This document shows, in pieces, positions 24,744 through 31,540 of a DNA stretch of 34,693 nucleotides (positions are counted from its first letter, which is position 1; each line of letters begins with the position of its first letter). This DNA is from an uncultured Collinsella sp. (GTDB lineage: Bacteria; Actinomycetota; Coriobacteriia; Coriobacteriales; Coriobacteriaceae): positions 1 through 34,693 of the forward strand of contig CABUHI010000018.1 in the NCBI GenBank assembly GCA_902491345.1, in the 5' to 3' direction. Under the pieces are notes generated by a model, which saw nothing but the letters and a program-made list of their open reading frames with translations, searched no databases and had not been told where the DNA came from. Both the position numbers and the translations under genes were made by a program.

Positions 24744-24989
24744 ATGGCTACTAATCATGAGCTCACGCTGTACGTTATGACCGGCTGCCCGTATTGCATA
24801 AAAGTCAAGCGATTCCTTGCCGATAACGGTGTGACCATCCCCGAGCGCAATATCTCGACCGATACCGAGGCCGAGCAGACGCTCATCGCCGTCGGCGGAA
24901 AACGCCAGGTTCCCTGCTTGTTCATCGACGGCAAGCCGCTCTACGAGTCGAGCGACATCATCGCGTGGGTGCAGAAGAACCTGCTCTAG
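24744..24989 (+). CDS. Glutaredoxin-like thiol oxidoreductase
   Basis: This 81-aa single-domain thioredoxin-fold protein has the dithiol active site C15-P-Y-C18, the cis-proline in QVPCLFIDG and the C-terminal GG/ESSDII glutathione-type helix. It reduces disulfides or carries electrons to enzymes such as ribonucleotide reductase. Many Gram-positives lack glutathione, so the reductant may be thioredoxin reductase or another thiol. ATG at 24744 has TTGGAG upstream. Earlier in-frame codons from 24705 are less likely. It follows the TipAS regulator by 51 bases. Confidence 0.88.
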   Translation: MATNHELTLYVMTGCPYCIKVKRFLADNGVTIPERNISTDTEAEQTLIAVGGKRQVPCLFIDGKPLYESSDIIAWVQKNLL

Positions 24990-25034
24990 CACGCGCATTG
25001 CAACCGGCCCACCCCAACCCATACCGGCCGAACA

Positions 25035-25089
25035 TGTACGCCAGTATCCAAAGTCGACATTTTTCGACATCTTTGGATGCTGGCGTACA
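25035..25089. repeat. Palindromic repeat family 4, copy 1
   Basis: Arms at 25035-25053 and 25071-25089 are complementary at 18 of 19 positions (TGTACGCCAG...; CTTTGGATGCTGG...). The loop holds TCGACAT twice. A decayed family 2 unit follows (TAGTCACGGACG). The second copy is at 26110-26164. This is the first of several structures in the 833-base gap 24990-25822, which shows no supported gene. Confidence 0.75.
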
Positions 25090-25181
25090 GCTTTTGGGTA
25101 GTCACGGACGCTCTTAGCCGGCTAATTGTTTGAGGCGACCTTTGGATTATGGCTGTTTGACGCCTCTGGAAAGGTTTCCGA

Positions 25182-25425
25182 GAGGGCTGTGGTCAAAAAA
25201 GGGCAAATATGAGTACTGCTACCTGTTTAGTAGCAGCGATTTTGATCACTTCAGGAACTATTCAACGTTCCACTCGTCCGCAGACGACGTTATTTCTCCT
25301 CATATGTTCAATAAAAGTAGCTCCTAATGGGAACAAATCTTATCAGGAGCTACTATTTATAGCAAAATAAATGCAACCATAATGGCAACAGTACTCATAT
25401 TTGCCCTTTTTTGACCACGACCCTC
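25182..25425. repeat. 244-bp inverted-repeat element with internal hairpins
   Basis: Outer arms 25182-25223 and 25384-25425 match as inverted repeats at 38 of 42 positions, including GGTCAAAAAAGGGCAAATAT. Inside are a CTGCTAC/GTAGCAG hairpin (25216-25236) and a longer stem of AGTAGCTCCT (25316-25325) with AGGAGCTACT (25345-25354). The short open frames in either direction share the peptide WSKKGKYEYC simply because the arms are inverted copies. They are not treated as genes. It resembles a non-coding mobile (MITE-like) unit or a structured RNA. Confidence 0.65.
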
Positions 25426-25519
25426 CAGAATAGTCGCTGAGAACGACACTAAATGACAAAATCCGACACTTGGACGTTCTTGTATGACTAGCCATTGAAG
25501 GACACCCAACGACTATTCC

Positions 25520-25546
25520 AATTCGTGACACACTGTGTCGCGAATT
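25520..25546. repeat. 27-bp near-perfect palindrome
   Basis: AATTCG and GACACA pair with TGTGTC and CGAATT around one central C, with a single G-T position. It lies in the empty stretch before the RHH gene. It could be a binding site for a dimeric regulator. No promoter pairs with it clearly. Confidence 0.4.
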
Positions 25547-25738
25547 AAGCTTGTCCCACTATCGAAGACCGGTGAGAGCTCCTGCCCAGAATCTCGATAG
25601 CTTAATAAAACGCTCCCCTCCGGAAGTTCAACGAGCATCCAAATTCCAAGCTGAAAAGCAAAGGAGTATCGAAGCCGTCAATGCTCATTTTCTATCGAGC
25701 AGGCGGATCGAAACAAGCTAATTAGCCTGATAAACTGC

Positions 25739-25767
25739 TTGTATTTTTGTCTACAAAACTGTATACA
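25739..25767 (+). promoter_or_regulatory. Promoter with operator in spacer, upstream of the RHH gene
   Basis: TTGTAT (25739-25744), exactly 17 bases and TATACA (25762-25767) give a good promoter for the gene at 25823. The first 14 spacer bases are TTTTGT-CT-ACAAAA, a perfect inverted repeat. An operator between -35 and -10 fits autorepression by the ribbon-helix-helix protein. Confidence 0.6.
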
Positions 25768-25822
25768 AAAAAGGGAATCCGAGAACCAGCGCTCGACATT
25801 ATGTCGATCGATAGGAGGCGCT

Positions 25823-26089
25823 ATGAATGTTGAGCAGCTTGAAAAAATGATGGGATTTGCCCCTGGAGAGCTTGAGAAAGCCACAGAGGCATACGAGAAA
25901 GATGAATGGCCGAAAGGCCACACCATCAAGCTGGGAAGGCCGTCGATCTCCGATGAGCCAAGCGTTGTTTTGTCGGCACGTGTGGGTGAGTCGGTTCTTG
26001 ATGCGTTTGACGCAAAAGCAAAGCGCCATGGGCAAACACGCACGGAGCGACTCAGGGAGCTCATCACGCTCGATGCAATGATTGCCTAG
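25823..26089 (+). CDS. Orphan ribbon-helix-helix (CopG/antitoxin-type) protein
   Basis: This 88-aa protein has a C-terminal RHH fold: strand EPSVVLSARVG, helix SVLDAFDAKAKRHG, then TRTERLRELITLDAM. The N-terminal part has an acidic helix (EQLEKMMGFAPGELEKATEAYEKDEWPKG) of the kind that binds a toxin. RHH dimers insert paired beta strands into the major groove. The start is certain (AGGAGG four bases upstream). No toxin gene lies next to it, so it is an orphan antitoxin, a free-standing regulator or the remnant of a TA pair. Its promoter carries a likely autoregulatory operator. Confidence 0.8.
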   Translation: MNVEQLEKMMGFAPGELEKATEAYEKDEWPKGHTIKLGRPSISDEPSVVLSARVGESVLDAFDAKAKRHGQTRTERLRELITLDAMIA

Positions 26090-26109
26090 TTACCCGCCGA
26101 ACCAAAACA

Positions 26110-26164
26110 TGTACGCCAGCATCCAAAGTCGACATTTTTCGACATCTTTGGATGCTGGTTTACA
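26110..26164. repeat. Palindromic repeat family 4, copy 2
   Basis: Arms are at 26110-26128 and 26146-26164. The inner 13 bases (CCAGCATCCAAAG) are perfectly paired, and the loop is the same as in copy 1 at 25035. It starts 20 bases after the RHH stop and may serve as that gene's terminator. It is joined directly to a family 2 unit. Confidence 0.75.
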
Positions 26165-26175
26165 GCTTTTGCGGG

Positions 26176-26228
26176 TAGTCATCGGGGACGTTCTTAAATG
26201 ACTAGTCGCTAAAGAACGTCCCCGATGT
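26176..26228. repeat. Palindromic repeat family 2, second locus
   Basis: The arms built on TAGTCATCGGGGACGTTCTT (26176-26195) and AAGAACGTCCCCGATG (26212-26227) repeat the structure at 14907. The unit sits between the RHH gene and the convergent dus gene and ends four bases before the dus stop, so it may terminate both. Confidence 0.75.
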
Positions 26229-26232
26229 CTAA

Positions 26233-27186
26233 CTAGCCGCGGAAGCGAGCTATGGGTGCGAGTGGCTGCTCGCGAAAGACGCGCTCGACGGCGGCGCGGT
26301 ATTCGTCGACCTTTTTGGTCTTACGTACGAGTTTGTGAACGGTAGCGGGGTCGGCGAAAGCGCACTTGGCGTAGAACCACCACTCCTTCATACGAAAAAC
26401 CGCATTACCGCCAATCTCTTCTGCATAGGCCGCAAACAGCGTATCGTGGAAACGCTGCAGCTCAGCAGCCGTTGCAGCGGGGCCGCCCTTGACCATGCGA
26501 GCCAGCGCGGGGTTCGCAAGCAAGCCACGCCCCAGCATCACATGGCGTGTCCCGGGATAGGCCTCCACCAGTGCGTCCATATCCTCAAGATCGAAAATGT
26601 CGCCGTTATAGGCCACGGGGAACGGCGCACGCTCCAGCGTCTCGCCATAAAACTCTTTGCGCGGCGAACCCGTATAGCGGTCCTTTTGCACGCGCGGATG
26701 CACAATGAGCTCTGCCAACGGCATGCGGCAATACAGATAGAGTACGCGCTCGTATTCGTTGTCGCTCTCCAGCCCCAGCCTGGTTTTTACCGACACCGGC
26801 AACGGCGAGCGCTCGCACACATCACGCAAGAACACTTCGAGCTCGTCCAAGTTACGCAAGAAACCCGAGCCCTTGCCCTTGGCAACAACCGTCCCCGAGG
26901 GGCACCCCAGGTTGAGATTGACCTCGCGATAGCCCATGTCGGCGAGCACCTGTGCCGCCCACACAAACTCGTCCGCGTTCTTGGACATCAGCTGAGGCAC
27001 TACGTTGAGCCCCTGGTTATTGGCAGGATCGATCTCCTTAAACGCCTTGCCGCCAAAGCGGTTTCCCACCCGCGGCGGCGGCAAAAACGGCGTGTAATAA
27101 CAATCGAGCGCACCGAAGCACTCCGCATGCACGCGACGGAACACATGCCCGGTAATTCCCTCCATGGGGGCCAGCGAAAGGATCAT
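26233..27186 (-). CDS. tRNA dihydrouridine synthase (Dus family)
   Basis: This 317-aa FMN-dependent TIM-barrel enzyme reduces uridine to dihydrouridine in tRNA. It has LAPMEGITG at the N-terminus, the catalytic C95 in LNLGCPSG, K134 in VSVKTRLG, HPRVQKDRYTG for FMN phosphate and VAYNGDIFD and MLGRGLLANP for the flavin. The C-terminal helical tRNA-binding part follows. The subclass (DusA/B/C) cannot be set by eye. GAGAAGAG stands before the ATG. It is a single gene. Its upstream gap holds several palindromes. Confidence 0.92.
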   Translation of the reverse strand: MILSLAPMEGITGHVFRRVHAECFGALDCYYTPFLPPPRVGNRFGGKAFKEIDPANNQGLNVVPQLMSKNADEFVWAAQVLADMGYREVNLNLGCPSGTVVAKGKGSGFLRNLDELEVFLRDVCERSPLPVSVKTRLGLESDNEYERVLYLYCRMPLAELIVHPRVQKDRYTGSPRKEFYGETLERAPFPVAYNGDIFDLEDMDALVEAYPGTRHVMLGRGLLANPALARMVKGGPAATAAELQRFHDTLFAAYAEEIGGNAVFRMKEWWFYAKCAFADPATVHKLVRKTKKVDEYRAAVERVFREQPLAPIARFRG

Positions 27187-27210
27187 CTACTCTTCTCTCA
27201 TATCAACACA

Positions 27211-27231
27211 ACAAAGGGGCCGTCCCTTTGT
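27211..27231. repeat. Palindromic repeat family 3, copy 1 (short form)
   Basis: ACAAAGGG (27211-27218) pairs with CCCTTTGT (27224-27231), followed by CACATG. This is a shortened form of the TGTGACAAAGGG palindromes at 27496 and 33683. It is part of the 426-base gap 27187-27612, which has repeats but no supported gene. Confidence 0.6.
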
Positions 27232-27319
27232 CACATGCATTATGCCTTGCGCTTCAGGCGATTCACAAGGAAGAGGTAGCTACTGAACGATGACCACCCT
27301 CCAGCCGCACCCCATACAA

Positions 27320-27480
27320 CGAGGTCTAATACTTTTCCCGAGAAGTGAACGAGTGAAAACGGGCCCCCGAAGCATCGGCACTTTCGAGATGCAATTTCCT
27401 GCGGGTTTGACGTCTAAAAATGTCGATGCTTCGGAGGCCCAAGTATGGCCGTTCACTTCTCGGAAAAGTATTAGACCTCG
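27320..27480. repeat. Nested palindromic repeat element, family 1, copy B
   Basis: A 161-bp element has nearly perfect inverted ends: CGAGGTCTAATACTTTTCC on the left at 27320 and its complement ending at 27480, then GAGAAGTGAACG inside both arms. An inner inverted pair based on CGAAGCATCG (about 27367-27380) and CGATGCTTCGG (about 27424-27434) adds a second stem. It shares the GAAGTGAACGAGT core and the TCCTGCGG interior with copy A at 10392-10566. Confidence 0.75.
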
Positions 27481-27495
27481 ATTTACATGCCACTC

Positions 27496-27528
27496 AATGT
27501 GACAAAGTGGCTGCTCCTTTGTCACATT
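27496..27528. repeat. Palindromic repeat family 3, copy 2
   Basis: AATGTGACAAAG (27496-27507) and CTTTGTCACATT (27517-27528) form a perfect 12-bp stem with a 9-nt loop, close after the right end of family 1 copy B. It lies about 85 bases after the stop codon of the MFS gene and may work as its terminator. Confidence 0.7.
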
Positions 27529-27612
27529 CGATGAAAAAGGGCACCGATGTTAGTCGATGCCCCAAAGCGGCTGCAGGTTAAGCCCTACAGCGTATGTCTA
27601 AGACGAATCGAA

Positions 27613-28878
27613 CTATTCGTCCCAAGAGAGGTTCTTACCAGTCTTTTTTGCCAGCAGCAAGAACAGGCCGATAATAACGTTGCATGCGATGCAGAAGATG
27701 AAGACGCCCTGGAAGGAGCCGACAAGCTCATAGACCTTCATCATAACGGGCATGCCAAAGGCGCCGACGATATAGCCCACGGAGCAGATCAGCGCGAAGA
27801 TGCGACCGAAATCGCGGGAGCCAAAGACATCCATAACCAAAACGGTCAGGGCAGTGCCAGCGATGACGTACATTACGTCGTTCACGCCTGCTGCGAGGAT
27901 GCTGAGCGTCGAGTTGCCGCTGCTCATCATGAGCATGACAAAGGAGAGGATGGAGACAGCGAGCCAGCCCAGAATGGCCTTCGTGCTGCCGAACCTATCG
28001 CAAGTGGTGCCGACGATCGGATTGAGGAACAGATCGAAGAGCGATGCAGCGGATACCATGAAGCCGCCCACCATGGGGCTAAAACCAACCTCGGAAGCAT
28101 ACGTCGGGAAGAGCTGGTTCATGCAGCAAGTGAGCTGAACGAGACAGAGGAAGCCGATGCAGAAGAAGAAGGCAGGCGACTTAATGGCGCGCGCATAGCT
28201 AACGCCACGCGTGCTATCCTCGGTCGTCTCCTCGGTCTCGGCGACCGTCTCGCCCTCGACGTAGCCATAGGGCAGCATGCCCTTGTCCTGAGGCTTGTAG
28301 CGGATGATCAGAATGGAAGCTGGGAGAATGAGCACTGCGGAAACACCGGCGAGCACCAGATAACCAGTTCTCCAGCCAGCGGCCTCGATGACAGAGGTGA
28401 TGACGGGACTCATGATGAGCATGTAAATCGAGTTCACTGCCCAAGCGAGACCGATTGCCAGGCCACCAGATTTTTTGAACCACTGGTCAATAACGTCGGA
28501 CATAGCGACGCCGGTGGTGAAGGCGAAGCAAACGCCAATCAGGGCGCCAGCGGCGATGAACATCCAGACTTCGGTGTAGAAGGCCATGCCTGCGCCGGCA
28601 GCGAGCAAAATAAGCTCGACAACGGGGAGCCAAACCTTGCCAACGACCTTGGGAATGAGTTTTCCGACAAACGGAAGAGCTGCCGCAAGACCAATGAGCG
28701 TTGCGGTGAAGTAATACGAGAAGATGGAATAGTCAAACCCGAACTCCTCGCACACGGGTGCGACGAAGGAGCCCGCGATTACGCTATAGGATCCGGTCGT
28801 GCCGGCAGACATAAGGCCGAGCGCGATTACGAGAACCCATGCGTAAACCTTGCTGCTCTTTAACTTTGCATTTTCCAT
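27613..28878 (-). CDS. MFS transporter of the agmatine-catabolism operon
   Basis: This 421-aa protein has about 12 TM helices and an OFA-like N-terminal pattern (GLMSAGTTGSYSVIAGSFVAP). TTGVAMSDVIDQWF lies between TM4 and TM5 and GWRTGYLVLAG after TM6. It is the last gene of the run agmatine deiminase - transcarbamylase - MFS, with only 11 bases after the transcarbamylase stop. It probably imports agmatine or exports the product, such as putrescine or a carbamoylated amine. The start at ATG 28878 has AGGAG eight bases upstream, and the longer frame to 28911 overlaps the upstream gene. It is very similar to the protein encoded at 32258-33538. Confidence 0.87.
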   Translation of the reverse strand: MENAKLKSSKVYAWVLVIALGLMSAGTTGSYSVIAGSFVAPVCEEFGFDYSIFSYYFTATLIGLAAALPFVGKLIPKVVGKVWLPVVELILLAAGAGMAFYTEVWMFIAAGALIGVCFAFTTGVAMSDVIDQWFKKSGGLAIGLAWAVNSIYMLIMSPVITSVIEAAGWRTGYLVLAGVSAVLILPASILIIRYKPQDKGMLPYGYVEGETVAETEETTEDSTRGVSYARAIKSPAFFFCIGFLCLVQLTCCMNQLFPTYASEVGFSPMVGGFMVSAASLFDLFLNPIVGTTCDRFGSTKAILGWLAVSILSFVMLMMSSGNSTLSILAAGVNDVMYVIAGTALTVLVMDVFGSRDFGRIFALICSVGYIVGAFGMPVMMKVYELVGSFQGVFIFCIACNVIIGLFLLLAKKTGKNLSWDE

Positions 28879-28889
28879 TGATGCAGCTC

Positions 28890-29954
28890 CTAGAGACCCA
28901 GAAGGGCACACATAACGGCCTTGATGGTGTGCTGACGGTTCTCTGCCTCACGGAAGATGACCGGAGCGTTGGCCTCAAAGCACTCGTCGGCAATCTCGAA
29001 ACCCTCGGTGATGATCTCGCGATGAAGGTCGTTCTTGCACTGGTCGAGGAGCATCTTGCCAACACGGTGATCCGCGTTGTGGACAGAGGGAAGCTCATGC
29101 ATGCAGAAGATGTCGGGATTGTTGGTGCGCTTGCACAGCTCGCTGGTGACGCGATAGGGGTACAGAGACTCGGCATCGCCCAGCCAGGAGTTGTAGTCGT
29201 CGGGATCCAGAACCTCTTCGCCGCACTCGGGGTTGATGTAGCGCCACTCCTCGGTAACGATAACGTCAACGCCATCCAGGGCATCGAGGTCAGAGGTGAT
29301 GGTAAAGGTCCTATTGGGAGCGTACTTGGCGTAGCAGGCCTCCACCTCTTCGATCATTTCCTTGCACATCTGATGACGGAGGTCGTCGGGGCCGATGGCG
29401 AGGAAGTCCATGTCGAGCATAGCGCACAGACGGCCATACCACACCGGGGCGCCGGCGCAGTTGCCAACGAAAGCCATCTTCTTGCCGCGGCTCGTACGCA
29501 GACCGCCCCATTGCTCTTCCATCGTAAGAGCGTCAGCGAGCATCTGAGTCGGGTGATCGCCGAGAGTAAGGGCATTGATGACCGGGATGTCAACCAGGTC
29601 GGCGACGTCATAGAGGAACTGCTCGTCCTTCTGTGCGCGGTAGACGATGAGATCGTACATGCCGTTAAAGACGCGCATGGCATCCTTGACGGTCTCGCAG
29701 TCACCCATGTGGGAGTTGGTCAGATAAGTAAAGCCCATGCCCAAATCATTGCAGGAGGTCTCGAATGCGCAACGAGTACGGGTCGAGCCCCACTCAAAGT
29801 TGGCTAGGACGTTTTTGCCGGGGAAGTAGCGCTGGTCGACACCAGACTTCTTCTGAGCCTTAAGGTTCCAGGCAAGATCGATGAGATAGCGGAAATCCTC
29901 GGAGGAGAGATCATGGATGTTGATGTAGTCGCGACCGCGGAGGCTGTTGTTCAT
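28890..29954 (-). CDS. Ornithine/putrescine-type carbamoyltransferase with altered substrate motif
   Basis: This 354-aa transcarbamylase keeps the carbamoyl-phosphate site (STRTR at 57-61, preceded by Gly; HPTQ at 134-137) and the usual two-domain layout. The second-substrate motif, HCLP in ornithine and putrescine transcarbamylases, reads MHELP (285-289), so the catalytic-loop Cys is replaced by Glu. Next to agmatine deiminase it would be expected to split carbamoylputrescine to putrescine and carbamoyl phosphate. The changed motif makes another carbamoylated amine possible. No carbamate kinase gene is in the window. The start at ATG 29954 has AAGGA upstream. An earlier frame to 30014 lacks support. 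Confidence 0.85.
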   Translation of the reverse strand: MNNSLRGRDYINIHDLSSEDFRYLIDLAWNLKAQKKSGVDQRYFPGKNVLANFEWGSTRTRCAFETSCNDLGMGFTYLTNSHMGDCETVKDAMRVFNGMYDLIVYRAQKDEQFLYDVADLVDIPVINALTLGDHPTQMLADALTMEEQWGGLRTSRGKKMAFVGNCAGAPVWYGRLCAMLDMDFLAIGPDDLRHQMCKEMIEEVEACYAKYAPNRTFTITSDLDALDGVDVIVTEEWRYINPECGEEVLDPDDYNSWLGDAESLYPYRVTSELCKRTNNPDIFCMHELPSVHNADHRVGKMLLDQCKNDLHREIITEGFEIADECFEANAPVIFREAENRQHTIKAVMCALLGL

Positions 29955-29999
29955 GCCTATTTCCTTTCGAATTATTATCAAAATTATTGTTGAATGTGT

Positions 30000-30029
30000 C
30001 CCCGAGGAAAACACGGATATCCCTCGGGG
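30000..30029 (-). other. Intercistronic hairpin in the agmatine operon
   Basis: CCCCGAGG (30000-30007) pairs with CCTCGGGG (30022-30029) in the 123-base gap between agmatine deiminase and the transcarbamylase. No U-run follows on the minus strand, so it is more likely an mRNA-processing or stability element than a terminator. Confidence 0.45.
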
Positions 30030-30077
30030 AGCGGTACATGTGGCGCCTAAGCCAAAGAGCGCAGGCTCTAAGGCTCA

Positions 30078-31316
30078 CTAACGACTGGCCGCCACGTCCT
30101 TAGTCCAGCAGTGCACGCCGCCGCCGGACAGGTTAAGCGCGAGGGAATCAATCATGATGACCTTGCGATCGGGAAAGCAGCTCTCAAGAACTGCCTTGGC
30201 CTGCCCATCCTTCTCTTTCACGACCTCGCTCATGCCCTCGTGGTAATAACGCTGGCCAAGAACGACGCCGTTGCAAATCAGGAAGTTGCAGTAGCTCGCT
30301 GCGGCGTAGAAGTGGACGGGGCCCTCGGGCCAGGGGGTGCCATCCATAAACTTGCCGCCCATTTCGTCGATGAAGCCCTTATAGAGCTCGTAATCTTCAT
30401 CGCCAGGGGCGATAACGACTTCAATAGGCTCGGCGGTGGGCATACGAACGATCTCGAAGGGCTTGCCCTCCCAGTCCGTTTCGTTGCTCAGGATCTCGTA
30501 GGCTGCCTCAATGCGGCGACGAGACTCTGCCCCAGCCTTGCTCGAGGCTGCCTCTTCATCGGACACCTCGGCAAGAAGAATCTTGTTCGGAGTGATAAAG
30601 CGACACATCTCATCAATGTGAGCTGCAAAGCTCATGCCAAAGACGGGAGTTCCGTCTTCCTTCTCGTCGAGGATGCCCAGTCGATAGTCGTCGTCCTCGA
30701 GCATAGGCTGCGGAAGCCAGATAACCTTGTTGAGGTTGTAGATGCGCTTATACTCGGCCTCTACTTCCTCTTTCGTGAACTCGGGATTACGCTTGCGGCA
30801 TTCCGTGTCCTCGATGGCGATCAGAGTGCCGTGACCGTCAAACTCGCGGTCGCCGCCCTCCGAAACCATTTCGGAATTGACGATATCGAAGCAACCGAGC
30901 GCAACCGCCATGTGAACGGCTGCCTTACGTGCGGACTGGCACTCCGGGGAGTTCTTGTCCCACACGCCGTAATAGGTCCAAGTGGGGTTGACCATATAAG
31001 AATGGCCCTTGTCGTCGACCATGATGCTGGGACCGTTGTCGCGGACATAGAAGTTGGAGTCTTCGAACTGCGTGATCTCGATGCGATCGAGATCAACCCC
31101 CTCCTCCTTCAGGCGCGAGCAAGCCTCCTCATAGGAGCCGGGGGTGCCGCAATTGAGGTTGACCGTAACGTCGCCATACTCGAGCAGAGCCTTGATCACG
31201 TCAACGCAGGGCTGGCGGTTATCGTAGCCCTCTGCACGGATGTAATCGGGAAGCCATGTCACATAGACGTTGGAGCGCTTCTCGAACTCGCCCGGCATAC
31301 GATAGTTCTCGTACAT
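30078..31316 (-). CDS. Agmatine deiminase family protein
   Basis: This 412-aa guanidino-group-modifying enzyme (peptidylarginine-deiminase-like fold) should hydrolyse agmatine to N-carbamoylputrescine and ammonia. The catalytic set includes EGGDREFDGHG, the HIDE motif in AAHIDEMCRF, and C403 in GGGVHCWTKD near the C-terminus. WLP near the N-terminus (VTWLPDY) is also typical. It is longer than the common 365-aa enzymes. ATG at 31316 has GGAAGGA upstream. The frame is open to 31586 but runs through the regulatory region and into the divergent tetR gene. It is the first gene of the minus-strand operon and is divergent from a TetR regulator. Confidence 0.9.
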   Translation of the reverse strand: MYENYRMPGEFEKRSNVYVTWLPDYIRAEGYDNRQPCVDVIKALLEYGDVTVNLNCGTPGSYEEACSRLKEEGVDLDRIEITQFEDSNFYVRDNGPSIMVDDKGHSYMVNPTWTYYGVWDKNSPECQSARKAAVHMAVALGCFDIVNSEMVSEGGDREFDGHGTLIAIEDTECRKRNPEFTKEEVEAEYKRIYNLNKVIWLPQPMLEDDDYRLGILDEKEDGTPVFGMSFAAHIDEMCRFITPNKILLAEVSDEEAASSKAGAESRRRIEAAYEILSNETDWEGKPFEIVRMPTAEPIEVVIAPGDEDYELYKGFIDEMGGKFMDGTPWPEGPVHFYAAASYCNFLICNGVVLGQRYYHEGMSEVVKEKDGQAKAVLESCFPDRKVIMIDSLALNLSGGGVHCWTKDVAASR

Positions 31317-31398
31317 GGTTGGTCCTTCCGTCGGGTTTCCCGCGATGCTGTCCGGCCGCGACAATAGCGGGGTTTCACCTGCTATAGTACTACTATAC

Positions 31399-31465
31399 CT
31401 ACCGTTCGGTAGATAATTTTGAATAATTGCCGCTCGCCTACTGATACATACCGTTCGCCGTATAT
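31399..31465. promoter_or_regulatory. Divergent control region with TetR-type operator sites
   Basis: The inverted repeat CTACCG-TT-CGGTAG (31399-31412) lies beside a TATAGT box (31392-31397, minus strand) that could be the -10 of the agmatine operon. A second, partly matching site with TACCGTTCG (31449-31457) lies nearer the TetR gene. Similar 14-mers occur upstream of the second MFS gene at 33576 and 33643. The likely binder is the divergently encoded TetR protein. Confidence 0.6.
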
Positions 31466-31540
31466 AGTGGTCATGTTTGGACACGAATTGATGTTCCGTT
31501 GCCATCCTTAATAATGTTGGTAGTGCGGAAGTGATTTGCA

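Noticed and set aside
25130..25531. Two short open frames sharing the peptide WSKKGKYEYC
   Set aside because: The shared peptide comes from reading both arms of one inverted repeat. Neither has a convincing ribosome site or composition, so they were described as a repeat element.
25035..27528. Repeat cluster considered as a CRISPR array
   Set aside because: The repeats are long palindromes of several unlike families at irregular distances, without uniform spacers or cas genes.
27547..28863. A 438-codon open frame on the plus strand
   Set aside because: It is the antisense of the MFS transporter gene. Its predicted protein is strongly charged with no family features, and the minus-strand frame has TM pattern, ribosome site and operon context.
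30111..31367. A 418-codon plus-strand frame opposite agmatine deiminase
   Set aside because: It is the shadow of the deiminase gene, without a start site or recognisable domains.
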